Below are positions 26,995 through 36,567 of a DNA stretch of 37,605 nucleotides, piece after piece. A program made the translations under genes and the position numbers. The DNA is from an uncultured Collinsella sp. Its GTDB lineage: Bacteria; Actinomycetota; Coriobacteriia; Coriobacteriales; Coriobacteriaceae. The stretch is from positions 1 through 37,605 of the forward strand of contig CABUXM010000010.1 of the NCBI GenBank assembly GCA_902495545.1, in the 5' to 3' direction. The notes under the pieces were generated by a model that was given only the letters and a program-made list of their open reading frames with translations, was not told where the DNA came from and searched no databases. Every line of letters starts with the position of its first letter. Within the stretch, counting starts at the first letter, position 1.

Positions 26995-27026
26995 CCCGCG
27001 CGGGCACTTGGCCCCCGCGGGATGAT
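26985..27026 (-). terminator. Rho-independent terminator of the 27033-27992 gene, fused to the repeat
   Basis: On the minus strand ATCATCCCGCG (27016-27026) pairs with CGCGGGATGAT (26990-27000), followed by TTTTTC. The end of the stem and the T-run are also part of the outer repeat arm ending at 26994, so the terminator and the repeat share bases. Confidence 0.88.
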
Positions 27027-27032
27027 GGCGTC

Positions 27033-27992
27033 TTATTTATCCTGCTCCAGCAGATCGGACGGCGTGCGGTCGGGCTTGCCGCCGCGGAAGATCTCGCGAC
27101 CGTGCAGGCGATGCTCCAAGTCGCGCTCGGCCTTTTCTTCCGTGATCTTGGTCTGGCTTACCGCCGGGTCCTCAATCAGTGACGACACCGAGTTCACCTG
27201 CTTTTGGATGCGCTCGGCAATCGTGTCGTCCATGCTCACGATACGCATCTTCCAGTCGATGCTCGTGGCATTTGACGAGCTCTTGGTCCACACGAACGTC
27301 AGAATGGCGCTCTGATGGCCCTGTGCGGGAAACATACCAAAGAAAGAGTCGTGCTGGATCTTGCTGTCCTCGTCAATATAGGCGTGCACGTTATACACCA
27401 CGCGGTCGATCTTATCGTTGAGCAGCGCGTTGGTCGCAAGTGCCGCGGCCTGAATCTGCCCGTTGGACAGCAGCTCGAGTTCGTTGGCAGACGACGTGTC
27501 CAACACCGTCACCTCGACCGTGCCCGTGCGCTCGTCCGCCTCGTCAACGCTAAAGTCGAGCGGGAACTGCGTAAAGCCGTTACCCCACTCAAGGCCGCCC
27601 TTCAGTGCCGTGGAAACGGTATCGACCGAGACGCTCTCGGACAGGTTGGCAGTGTTCAAGCGGCGCATCACGCCGTAGCCGATCTGCATGCCCACGATCA
27701 GTACAAGGATGCCGATGACCACAGCCATGGCGGTCTTCGTAATGGTATGGCTCACCTGCGAGCCCGAAGGGTCGTCCTCGGACAGCGGGTCGATCTGCTT
27801 TGTCTGGCTTGCGCGATCTTCGCTGCGAAGCTGCGCCAGCGCCGCCTTGTCGCCGCGCTTGGCCGCGGCCTCTTTTTCGCGCATGCGCTCGGTGCGCTTT
27901 TTGGCAAGCGTCGGATCCAAAACGCCGGATGCGTCGATCTCGGAGAATAACTCCGTCACTTCTTCCGGAGTCAAAGGGTTCTTCTCAGCCAT
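27033..27992 (-). CDS. Single-pass membrane protein of unknown function
   Basis: A 319-residue protein I do not recognise. Residues 1-85 are charged and cytoplasmic, with a helical, coiled-coil-like Lys/Glu/Arg-rich part (about 28-60). A transmembrane helix spans 88-108 (AMAVVIGILVLIVGMQIGYG). The remaining ~210 residues would be outside and have mixed beta/alpha character, with no Cys. The C-terminal 45 residues are highly charged (TEEKAERDLEHRLHGREIF). AGGAAG precedes the ATG at 27992. It starts 19 bases after the ABC exporter stop, so it is probably co-transcribed and may assist that exporter. Confidence 0.8.
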   Translation of the reverse strand: MAEKNPLTPEEVTELFSEIDASGVLDPTLAKKRTERMREKEAAAKRGDKAALAQLRSEDRASQTKQIDPLSEDDPSGSQVSHTITKTAMAVVIGILVLIVGMQIGYGVMRRLNTANLSESVSVDTVSTALKGGLEWGNGFTQFPLDFSVDEADERTGTVEVTVLDTSSANELELLSNGQIQAAALATNALLNDKIDRVVYNVHAYIDEDSKIQHDSFFGMFPAQGHQSAILTFVWTKSSSNATSIDWKMRIVSMDDTIAERIQKQVNSVSSLIEDPAVSQTKITEEKAERDLEHRLHGREIFRGGKPDRTPSDLLEQDK

Positions 27993-28011
27993 ATACTTCC
28001 TGTCATATCAA

Positions 28012-29784
28012 TCAGTCGAGCTCGTGCGCACGCGCACCTTCGAACTGCATTCGATAGTAACGGGCATAGGTGCCGCCACGGGCGAGAAGCTGCTCGTGCG
28101 TACCACGTTCCACAACGCGACCATGCTCGACGGTCGCAATCTCGTCGGCATGCTTAATGGTCGAGAGACGGTGGGCGATGATGATCGTGGTGCGGCCGCG
28201 TGCCAGGCGCTCAAGCGACTCCTGCACCGCCTCCTCGCTCTCGTTATCCAGAGCGCTCGTCGCCTCGTCCAGGATCAGGATCTTGGGGTCCTTGAGAAAC
28301 ACGCGCGCAATGGCTACGCGCTGCTTCTGTCCGCCCGAAAGACGGCTGCCGCGCTCGCCCACGACCGTGTCGTAGCCCTGCGGCAGCGACTCAATGAAGG
28401 CACCGATATTGGCACGGCGGGCAGCCTCGGCGACCTCTTCTGCCGTGGCGCCCGGCTTGCCATAGGCGATGTTCTCGCCAATCGTACCGTCAAACAGATA
28501 GACATCCTGCTGCACCAGGCCAATGGCGCGGCGCAGACTCTGTTGCGTCACGTCGCGCACGTCCTGGCCGTCGATGCTAATGGATCCAGCAGCCACGTCA
28601 TAAAAGCGCGGCAGCAGCGAACACGTTGTGGACTTGCCACCGCCCGAGGGGCCAACCAGGGCAATGGTCCGTCCGGGCTTGATGGACAGATCCATATGGT
28701 CGATAACAGGGCGTCCGTCGGCGCCGCCCTCGCCCAACTCAACATCCTCGTAGCTAAAGCACACGTCGCGATATTCAACCGCGCCAGCCGTCACCTGCAG
28801 GTCCGCGGCATCCGGCTTGTCCTGGATATCCGGGGCAGTCGAAAGTACCTCGTCCATGCGCTTAAAGCCGGCGATGGCCTTCTGATACGTCTCAGCCGAG
28901 TTCACAAGCGTCTCGAGCGGGGTGCAGAACAGTGAAATGTAGAGCGCGAAGGTCGCCATATCGACCGCCTGCAGTTGGCCTTGCGCCACCAGCCAACCAC
29001 CCAGCAGCACCACGATCACGTACAACACGCCCGAGAGCAGGCCATACGTCGCAGTGTAGACGCCCATGGCGTGATACATATTCTCCTTGGACGAAAGATA
29101 GCGGTCGTTAGAGGTGCGGAACTTGGAGCGCTCAGCTTCCTCGTTCGCAAAACTCTTGACCACGCGCATGCCTGCCAGCGAATCCTGCAGCTGAGCATTA
29201 ATACCGCTGATCTTTTTGCGGTTGTCGCTAAAGACCTCGCGCATGCGCATGTTCTGCCAAAACATGATGACCGCAAACGCCGCCGTCACCACGACCATGG
29301 CAAGAGCCAGCACCGGGGCAATAGTAAAGAGGATCACAAACGAGCCGACGATCTCGATGCCGCAGATGATAATCCACTCGGGCACGTGGTGGGCCGCCTC
29401 GCAGATATCGAACAGGTCGTTGACCACGCGGCTCATCATGTCACCCGAGCTGTTGCGATCGAAGTACGCAAAGCTAAAACGCTCGTACTGATCGAACAGG
29501 TCCTCGCGCATCTTGGACTCCATGCGCGCGCCCATCACGTGGCCCCAGTAACTCACAAAGTAGCGACAGGCGCAACGGATGGCATACATCAGTACCAAGC
29601 CAACCGCGATCAAACCGAGCGCCTGCATAATAGCAGCCTGACCCTGGGTAAAGAGCCCGCCGGTCAGATTGCGCAGGATAATGGGAAACGCCAGGTCAAT
29701 GGCGGCAAGCGCCAGAGCGCAAACAGTATCGGCAACAAAAAGCCCCATCTGGGGCTTGTAATAAGACAAAAACCTTCTAAACAT
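28012..29784 (-). CDS. ABC exporter, fused membrane and ATP-binding domains
   Basis: A 590-residue half-transporter of the MsbA/multidrug exporter type. The six-helix membrane domain spans about 1-320 (helices near 15-40, 55-80, 130-180 and 235-280). The ATPase domain carries Walker A GPSGGGKST (~377-385), signature LSGGQKQR (~481-488), Walker B ILILDEATSALD (~503) and the His switch in IIAHRLSTI. It probably works as a homodimer; the substrate is unknown. The ATG at 29784 is chosen because GAGGA lies upstream; the frame runs open to 30051 but through a structured repeat. A run of eight G (29794-29801) sits just upstream of the ribosome-binding site. Confidence 0.93.
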   Translation of the reverse strand: MFRRFLSYYKPQMGLFVADTVCALALAAIDLAFPIILRNLTGGLFTQGQAAIMQALGLIAVGLVLMYAIRCACRYFVSYWGHVMGARMESKMREDLFDQYERFSFAYFDRNSSGDMMSRVVNDLFDICEAAHHVPEWIIICGIEIVGSFVILFTIAPVLALAMVVVTAAFAVIMFWQNMRMREVFSDNRKKISGINAQLQDSLAGMRVVKSFANEEAERSKFRTSNDRYLSSKENMYHAMGVYTATYGLLSGVLYVIVVLLGGWLVAQGQLQAVDMATFALYISLFCTPLETLVNSAETYQKAIAGFKRMDEVLSTAPDIQDKPDAADLQVTAGAVEYRDVCFSYEDVELGEGGADGRPVIDHMDLSIKPGRTIALVGPSGGGKSTTCSLLPRFYDVAAGSISIDGQDVRDVTQQSLRRAIGLVQQDVYLFDGTIGENIAYGKPGATAEEVAEAARRANIGAFIESLPQGYDTVVGERGSRLSGGQKQRVAIARVFLKDPKILILDEATSALDNESEEAVQESLERLARGRTTIIIAHRLSTIKHADEIATVEHGRVVERGTHEQLLARGGTYARYYRMQFEGARAHELD

Positions 29785-29882
29785 GCAGTCCTCGGGGGGG
29801 GTAAATAAGTAGCGTGAGAAATCCGGTTGAACCGTTCGGGCTGAAAACAAAGCGTCCCAACAAGCATAAAGCCGATGTTCTG

Positions 29883-30001
29883 GCAGCGTCAGCGAAAACG
29901 TCCCTAAGCGAGCAAGGTGCCTTGAAAGAGGAGCGACGCGTACTTCGGTACGCGAGCGACGATTGAAAGGCAGATTGCTGCTTAGGGGCGTTTGCAGCGT
30001 C
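29883..30001. repeat. Rod-like hairpin element bracketed by 8-bp direct repeats
   Basis: AAACGTCCCTAAGC (29896-29909) pairs with GCTTAGGGGCGTTT (29980-29993) with one wobble. Inside, AGCAA pairs with TTGCT, CCTT with AAGG, and CGCGTAC-TTCG-GTACGCG forms a seven-base-pair stem with a UUCG tetraloop. GCAGCGTC occurs at 29883-29890 and again at 29994-30001. It could be a MITE-like element with target-site duplications or a structured RNA in the exporter leader. Confidence 0.7.
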
Positions 30002-30006
30002 GACTC

Positions 30007-30034
30007 GTTACGCGGTTTGGTAAAACCGCGTAAC
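30007..30034. terminator. Perfect 12-bp hairpin after the Nudix gene
   Basis: GTTACGCGGTTT (30007-30018) pairs with AAACCGCGTAAC (30023-30034) around a four-base loop, directly after the Nudix stop codon. There is no T-run, so it may stabilise the 3' end instead of acting as an intrinsic terminator. Confidence 0.6.
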
Positions 30035-30730
30035 CTAGAGTTCAGAACCACCCAGGCGGTGCGCGATGCTATCGCAGGCCAAGGCGCCCACTACGGTCTT
30101 GGCATCTTCGATCTTGCCGTCGAGCACGGCGTCGATCAGCTCGTGCAGCGGCACGAGGTCCACGTTGACGAACTCGTCATCATCGGGGTTGGGCGCATCG
30201 AACTCGAGCTTGGTAGCCAGGTAGATGTGAATGATCTCGTCACAGAAGCCGCAGGTCGTGACGATCGATGTCAAAAAGCGAATGCGACCGGCCCTAAAGC
30301 CCGTCTCCTCGTGCAGCTCACGCTTGGCGCAATCGAGCGGATCCTCGCCCGGATCGAGCTTACCGGCGGGAATCTCGACCGTCACGCGGTCGATGGCGGT
30401 GCGGTACTGACGCACCAGCACGATCTTGCCGCTCTCGGTAAGCGCCACGACGGCCGCCGCGCCCGGATGTCGAATCACATCGCGGGCGCTGCGGTGACCG
30501 TTGGGCAGCTCAACCTCAAGACGGTGGACGTCAAGGATCTTGCCCTTCCAGGCGCACTCCTCCGAAAGAATCTTCTCGTGCAACTCGGCATCGTGCGGGT
30601 CGTCATCGCCCAGCACCAGCATCGGCTCGTCGACAACCTCACCACCCGGCTCGTCCTCGGCGTGTCCGTACGCGCGGCTATCTTCCTCGACGATCTGCGC
30701 GTCCACGAGCTCTTCGTTCTTCTCGTCCAT
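30035..30730 (-). CDS. Nudix hydrolase, ADP-ribose pyrophosphatase-like
   Basis: A 231-residue protein with a complete Nudix box at about 122-145 (GKLDPGEDPLDC, then AKRELHEETGF), the Mg-binding motif GX5EX7REUXEEXGU. Upstream, VHRLEVELPNGHRSARDVIRHPGA and VRQYR are typical of the ADP-ribose pyrophosphatase subfamily, which cleaves ADP-ribose to AMP and ribose 5-phosphate. About 55 acidic residues precede the fold (EEDSRAYGHAEDEPGG), an unusual extension. The start at 30730 has better ribosome-binding-site spacing than the ATG at 30739. It begins 21 bases after the purD stop and is probably in the same transcript. Confidence 0.9.
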   Translation of the reverse strand: MDEKNEELVDAQIVEEDSRAYGHAEDEPGGEVVDEPMLVLGDDDPHDAELHEKILSEECAWKGKILDVHRLEVELPNGHRSARDVIRHPGAAAVVALTESGKIVLVRQYRTAIDRVTVEIPAGKLDPGEDPLDCAKRELHEETGFRAGRIRFLTSIVTTCGFCDEIIHIYLATKLEFDAPNPDDDEFVNVDLVPLHELIDAVLDGKIEDAKTVVGALACDSIAHRLGGSEL

Positions 30731-30751
30731 CCGTCTCATTCCTCTCGGATT

Positions 30752-32056
30752 TTAGGCATCCCAGGCGTCGCGGCCGCGCAGCGCGCGCAGGCCGATGTCG
30801 TGACGCAGGGTCTTGCCCTCAAAATCAATCTTCTCGCAGGCCTCGTAGGCAAGGTTGCGGGCGTTCTCAAACGTATCGCCCAGCGCGGTCACGGCAAGCA
30901 CGCGGCCACCATTGGTCACGAGCTGGCCGTCCACCACGGCAGTGCCCGCGTGGTACACGGTCACGTTCTCCATGGCCTCGGCATCGGCGATACCGGTAAT
31001 GACCTTGCCTTTCTCGTAGCTGCCGGGATAACCCGCACTCGTCAGGACAACGGCCACGGCCCACTCGTCGCGCCAGTCGAGTTCAATCTGATCGAGCTCG
31101 CAGTTGGCGCAGGCGAGCATGACCTCGACCAGGTCGTTCTTAAGGCGCGGCAGAACGACCTGCGTCTCGGGGTCGCCAAAGCGGGCATTGAACTCCAGCA
31201 CCTTGGGGCCGGCAGGCGTGAGCATAAAGCCGCCGTACAGGCAGCCGCGGTAGTCGATACCCTCGGCAGCGAGCTCGGCCACGGTCTGCTCCATGACCTT
31301 CACCATGGTGGCGTGCTCCTCGTCAGTCACGATGGGCACCGGGCTGTAGACGCCCATGCCGCCGGTGTTGGGACCAAGGTCGCCCTCAAGCGCGCGCTTG
31401 TGGTCCTGCGAGGTGGCCATGGGGCGCACGGTCTTGCCGTCGGTAAAGGCCAGCAGCGAGCACTCGGGACCAACGAGCATCTCCTCGATAACCACGGTGT
31501 TGCCGGCATCGCCAAAGGTGCCGCCAAAGCACTCGCGCACGGCCTCCTCGGCCTGCTCAAGTTCGGTCGCCACGATAACGCCCTTGCCTGCGGCAAGGCC
31601 GTCGGCCTTGACGACCAGCGGGGCGCCTTGCTCGCGTACGTAGGCGAGAGCCGAAGCCTCGTCGGTAAACGAGCCGTAGGCTGCCGTCGGAATGCCCGCA
31701 CGCTCCATGAGCTGCTTGGAGAACAGCTTGGAGCCCTCCATCTGGGCGCCCTCGGCACCCGGGCCAAAGCAGGGAATACCCGCCGCGCGCACGGCGTCGG
31801 CCACGCCCGCCACGAGCGGAGCCTCGGGGCCAATTACCACGAGTCCGCATCCGTGGCTCTGCGCAAACGCCGCCACGGCCGCAGGATCGCAGTCGTCGAG
31901 AACAACGTTCTCGCCGCAGCTCGCGGTGCCGCCGTTGCCCGGCGCGATGTAGAGCTTGCCGGCGCGCGGTGATGCTGCGAGCTTGGCTGCCAAAGCATGC
32001 TCACGGCCGCCGCTGCCCAACAACAGGATGTCGATGGTTTGAGTGTCCGCCTTCAA
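30752..32056 (-). CDS. purD: Phosphoribosylamine-glycine ligase (GAR synthetase)
   Basis: A 434-residue PurD, an ATP-grasp ligase for the second step of purine synthesis. It begins with the N-terminal motif LLLGSGGREHALA. KADGLAAGKGVIVA is the ATP-grasp loop, and LEFNARFGDPETQVVLPRL is the metal/ATP site. The start is TTG at 32056: GAGGAGG lies six bases upstream and the next in-frame ATG codons are either far upstream or inside the conserved domain. The TTG may lower translation. It lies downstream of purA across a hairpin and is followed closely by the Nudix gene. Confidence 0.96.
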   Translation of the reverse strand: MKADTQTIDILLLGSGGREHALAAKLAASPRAGKLYIAPGNGGTASCGENVVLDDCDPAAVAAFAQSHGCGLVVIGPEAPLVAGVADAVRAAGIPCFGPGAEGAQMEGSKLFSKQLMERAGIPTAAYGSFTDEASALAYVREQGAPLVVKADGLAAGKGVIVATELEQAEEAVRECFGGTFGDAGNTVVIEEMLVGPECSLLAFTDGKTVRPMATSQDHKRALEGDLGPNTGGMGVYSPVPIVTDEEHATMVKVMEQTVAELAAEGIDYRGCLYGGFMLTPAGPKVLEFNARFGDPETQVVLPRLKNDLVEVMLACANCELDQIELDWRDEWAVAVVLTSAGYPGSYEKGKVITGIADAEAMENVTVYHAGTAVVDGQLVTNGGRVLAVTALGDTFENARNLAYEACEKIDFEGKTLRHDIGLRALRGRDAWDA

Positions 32057-32110
32057 GGGTGCCTCCTCTATGGATGAATGGCCCGCTCCGCGCGAGCCCC
32101 TTGCAAGCAA

Positions 32111-32152
32111 ATATACCCCTCGGCCGCCCACCCGGGCTGCAAAGGGGTATAT
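32111..32152 (-). terminator. Hairpin between purA and purD
   Basis: ATATACCCCT (32111-32120) pairs perfectly with AGGGGTATAT (32143-32152) around a GC-rich loop. On the minus strand it is followed by TTGCTTGC, a weak T-run, so it may terminate only part of the purA transcripts. Confidence 0.55.
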
Positions 32153-32174
32153 CGCAATAACCAAATAGTCCCGA

Positions 32175-33461
<1,287 letters not shown>

Positions 33462-33554
33462 GTTTACTCCTTACATTCATGGCCTGTCTACGCGCCACGC
33501 CGGCACGCAGAAGCACAAAACATTCCCAGTATACCCGTGCAACGGGCGCCTGTC

Positions 33555-34946
33555 CTACTCCTCGGCATGTGCCCCATCAAGCTCATAGAACTTGGTGGAT
33601 GCCGGCAGGAACATCAGGTCGACGTCGCCGATCGGGCCCGAACGGTTCTTGGCCACGACGATACGCGTAACGCCCTCGTCGGGTCGATCGTCGCGCGAGG
33701 CCTCGGCCTCGTCCGCGGAGCGGTCCAAGAACATAACGATATCGGCGTCCTGCTCGATGGAGCCCGATTCACGAAGGTCGGAAAGCTGCGGGCGCTTGCC
33801 GGTACGGGATTCGACCTGACGCGAGAGCTGCGACAGCGCGATGAGTGGGATCTTGAGCTCCTTGGCCATGATCTTCAGACCACGCGACATCTCCGAAACC
33901 TCGACGGTACGGCTCTCGGAGCGGCGTCCCGGCGGAGGACTCACCAGCTGCAGGTAGTCCAGGATGATGATGGCCTTCTCCTTGTTATGGAGCATGCGAC
34001 GGCTCTTGGCGCGAATCTCGGTCACTGTGGTGCCGGGCGTATCGTCAATCAGAATATCCAGCTTGGATAAGGTCTGCGTGGCCTCGTTGATATTGGCCCA
34101 CTGCTCGGGGCTAATGCGGCCCATGCGGAAATCACTGATCGAGATCATGGCATAGGCGCAAATCAGACGCTGGGCAATTTCCTTGCCCGACATCTCCAGC
34201 GAGAAGAAGCCGACGGTATAACCAGCAGCGGCAGCGTTAAGTGCCAGGTTCAGAGCGAACGACGTCTTACCTACAGCAGGACGGGCGCCGATGATGATGA
34301 GCTGGCCCTCGCGGAAGCCCATGAGCATGCGGTCGAGCGACGGGAAGCCCGTGGGCACGCCCGCAGCCTGGCCACCGGCCTGGCACACTTCCTCGGCCTC
34401 GTTATAGGCCTCGACCATAAACTCGGTCAGCGTCTTGTAGCTCGACTTGACCTCGCGCGCCGTAACCTTGAGCAGCTTGCTCTCGGCCAGCTCGACAACC
34501 TCTTTGGTGTCGGTGGGGGCGTTATATGCCAGCGCGTTGATCTCGTTGGTGGCGCCGATCAGCTCACGCAGCATCGAATCGCGGCGAACGATGGCGGCAT
34601 GGTGCTGCCAGTTGACGAGCGACAGGGTCTGACCCATCAACTCCAAAATATACGCTTCGCCGCCCACGGCATCGAGCTTGTTGATGCTTCGCAGATAATC
34701 GATCAGCGAGATGGAGTCGATGGGAATGCGGCTGTTGTACATATCGACCATCGCGGTATAGATGGTCTTATGAATGGGCCGGTAGAAGTCATTGGGCTGC
34801 AGCTCGACCTGGGCCTCTTCGACCACCTCGGGCGATAGCAGCATAGCGGCCAGTACATTGGCCTCTGCATCTTGGTTTTGGGGAAGACCCAACTTTGAGC
34901 CGCGGTCCTCAACCGTCAGCCCGGTCTCCCTATCGTCATATGCCAT
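33555..34946 (-). CDS. dnaB: Replicative DNA helicase
   Basis: A 463-residue DnaB, the hexameric 5'-3' helicase at the replication fork. The N-terminal helical domain begins around LPQNQDAEANVLAAMLLSPE. The RecA-like domain has Walker A GARPAVGKTSFALN (~219-230), then GFFSLEMSGKEI, Walker B IIILDYLQLVSPP and the arginine-bearing SQLSRQVESR. No intein is inserted. The ATG at 34946 follows GAGG with six-base spacing; a start at 34958 would place this site inside the gene. It lies downstream of the ribosomal cluster across a strong terminator. Confidence 0.97.
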   Translation of the reverse strand: MAYDDRETGLTVEDRGSKLGLPQNQDAEANVLAAMLLSPEVVEEAQVELQPNDFYRPIHKTIYTAMVDMYNSRIPIDSISLIDYLRSINKLDAVGGEAYILELMGQTLSLVNWQHHAAIVRRDSMLRELIGATNEINALAYNAPTDTKEVVELAESKLLKVTAREVKSSYKTLTEFMVEAYNEAEEVCQAGGQAAGVPTGFPSLDRMLMGFREGQLIIIGARPAVGKTSFALNLALNAAAAGYTVGFFSLEMSGKEIAQRLICAYAMISISDFRMGRISPEQWANINEATQTLSKLDILIDDTPGTTVTEIRAKSRRMLHNKEKAIIILDYLQLVSPPPGRRSESRTVEVSEMSRGLKIMAKELKIPLIALSQLSRQVESRTGKRPQLSDLRESGSIEQDADIVMFLDRSADEAEASRDDRPDEGVTRIVVAKNRSGPIGDVDLMFLPASTKFYELDGAHAEE

Positions 34947-35100
34947 GAGCATCCTCATTCATATCGCTTGCGAGCATCCATAGTATCAGCCACGGTCCCA
35001 AAACGCGCCGCGCGCCGCCAATCATCACCGAACCAAACGGATGAACGGTCCTGTATATAGGACTTCGACGCAACGTTCACCATGACACTCACTCAGCGCA

Positions 35101-35142
35101 AAAAAAAACAAAAGGGCGCCCTGGTTTCCCAGAGCGCCCTTC
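35101..35142 (-). terminator. Rho-independent terminator of the rpsF-ssb-rpsR-rplI operon
   Basis: On the minus strand AAGGGCGC (35134-35141) pairs with GCGCCCTT (35112-35119), extended by CTGG/CCAG around GAAA. TTGTTTTTTTTT follows. It lies about 30 bases after the rplI stop. Confidence 0.95.
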
Positions 35143-35173
35143 TTAGAACAAGATTGTTGCGTTGCAGCAAATG

Positions 35174-35713
35174 CTACTCGGCAGCAGCCTCAGTCTCGAC
35201 CTCGGCGGTCTCGGCCTCGGCGACCTCAGCGGCCTCCTCGACCTCAGCCTCGGCAGCGAGCTCCTCGGCGGTAACGCCGACGAGAACGACAACCTCGGCC
35301 TTGATCTCGCGGTACAGCGAGATGGCAACGGTGTGGGCACCGGCAACCTTGATGGGCTTACCGAGCTCGACGCGCTTGCGGTCGATGTCCATACCGAGCT
35401 GAGCCTTGATGGCGTCAGCGATCATAGCGGCGGTAACGGAGCCAAAGAGGATGCCCTCGTCGCCGACCTTGACGTCAACGGTGACCGTCTTGCCCTCGAA
35501 GGCAGCCTTGGTCTCGTTGGCGGTAGCCAGACGGACGGCCTCGCGCTTGGCGATGTTGTTGCGACGCTCGTCAAGCTGCTTGAGGTTGCCCTTGGTGGCG
35601 GCAACAGCGAGCTTCTTGGGGAACAGGAAGTTCTCAGCGTAACCCTGAGCGACCTCTACGACGTCACCCTCGCCGCCCTTGCCCTTGATCTCATCGAGAA
35701 GAATAACCTTCAT
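35174..35713 (-). CDS. rplI: 50S ribosomal protein L9
   Basis: A 179-residue L9. The N-terminal rRNA-binding domain starts MKVILLDEIKGKGGEGDVVE and includes GYAENFLFPKKLA. A long connecting helix (KQLDERRNNIAKREAVR) follows, then the C-terminal domain (VGDEGILFGSVTAAMIADAI). L9 is normally about 150 residues. The extra ~28 residues are an acidic Glu/Ala tail (for example EVEEAAEVAEAETAEV) that is likely disordered. It is the last gene of the rpsF operon, 15 bases after rpsR. Confidence 0.97.
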   Translation of the reverse strand: MKVILLDEIKGKGGEGDVVEVAQGYAENFLFPKKLAVAATKGNLKQLDERRNNIAKREAVRLATANETKAAFEGKTVTVDVKVGDEGILFGSVTAAMIADAIKAQLGMDIDRKRVELGKPIKVAGAHTVAISLYREIKAEVVVLVGVTAEELAAEAEVEEAAEVAEAETAEVETEAAAE

Positions 35714-35728
35714 GATGCGTCTCCCTTC

Positions 35729-35995
35729 TTAGCCGCGGTCGCGGTTGCCACGAGAGGAAACCACGGGGACGGTGTACGGCAGGAGAGCCATCTCGCGGGC
35801 GCGCTTGATGGCGTTGGCGATGTCATGCTGATGCTGCGTGCAAGCGCCAGTGACGCGACGGGGCTTGATCTTGCCACGGTCGGTCATGTACTTACGGAGA
35901 AGCTGAGTGTCCTTATAGTCGATGAACTCAGTGTTCTCCTTGCAGAACTGGCAGTACTTACGACGCGGCTGACGTGCAGAAAAATCATTAGCCAT
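35729..35995 (-). CDS. rpsR: 30S ribosomal protein S18
   Basis: An 88-residue S18. It keeps possible zinc ligands: YCQFCKEN, then GACTQHQHD, which resembles the zinc-binding C+ type. The core IDYKDTQLLRKYMTDRGKI and the PRRVTGAC block are standard. S18 pairs with S6 in the small-subunit platform. The ATG at 35995 follows AAAGG with long spacing. The longer frame to 36046 has no support. Confidence 0.97.
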   Translation of the reverse strand: MANDFSARQPRRKYCQFCKENTEFIDYKDTQLLRKYMTDRGKIKPRRVTGACTQHQHDIANAIKRAREMALLPYTVPVVSSRGNRDRG

Positions 35996-36066
35996 GTCAA
36001 AATACCTTTCATTTGGCAACTTCGGCGAACCGAAGCCGCCTCTCACTCAAAAATAGGTGAACACCC

Positions 36067-36519
36067 TTAGAACGGGATGTCCTCATCGTAGACGTCGACC
36101 GCGGGAGGTGTGGCCACCGGTGCGGCAGGACGTGCTGCGGGCGCGGGAGCTGCGGGGGCGTAACCGCCCTGATCGTAGCCACCCTGGCCACCACGGGAGC
36201 TCATAAACTCGATCTCATCGACGATGACCTCAAGCTTGCTCCGGCGCTGGCCGTCGCGCTCCCAAGAGCTGTAGCGCAGCTTGCCCTCGATCGCGACCTT
36301 GTTTCCCTTTGCCAGGAAACGGCTCACGGCCTCGGCGCGGGTGCCGAACATAGTGCAGTCGACAAAGTTGGGATAGTCCTCCCACTCGCCAGTCTGCGCG
36401 TTACGGCGACGATCGTTGACGGCGACGCCAAAGGACAGAACCTGGGTTCCGCCGGCGGTGGCGCGCAGCTCGGGATCACGCGTGAGGTTACCGGTGATGT
36501 TCACTCGATTGATGCTCAT
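36067..36519 (-). CDS. ssb: Single-stranded DNA-binding protein
   Basis: A 150-residue SSB. The OB fold covers about 1-106 (NRVNITGNLTRDPELRAT, then FVDCTMFGTRAEAVSRFLAKG). A Gly/Ala/Pro-rich linker follows. The tail ends DEDIPF, the conserved acidic tip that recruits DNA repair and replication proteins. Its place between rpsF and rpsR is the classic bacterial order. Confidence 0.98.
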   Translation of the reverse strand: MSINRVNITGNLTRDPELRATAGGTQVLSFGVAVNDRRRNAQTGEWEDYPNFVDCTMFGTRAEAVSRFLAKGNKVAIEGKLRYSSWERDGQRRSKLEVIVDEIEFMSSRGGQGGYDQGGYAPAAPAPAARPAAPVATPPAVDVYDEDIPF

Positions 36520-36567
36520 AACTCACTACTTCCTCTTGGGGCACAAGCCCAGTCCAAAACGACAGTC

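Larger units (their letters stand above)
26637..27032. other. 396-bp gap upstream of carA, dominated by repeats
   Basis: Beyond the carA leader, the gap holds a dyad ATTTCATTGAAAT (26726-26738) that could be an operator, nested GGGACGG inverted repeats (26774-26994), and the terminator of the next gene (26985-27026). No open frame with gene-like features is seen. Confidence 0.7.

Noticed and set aside
30035..31972. Long plus-strand frame opposite the Nudix and purD genes
   Set aside because: Antisense shadow; begins in the structured repeat and has no family features.
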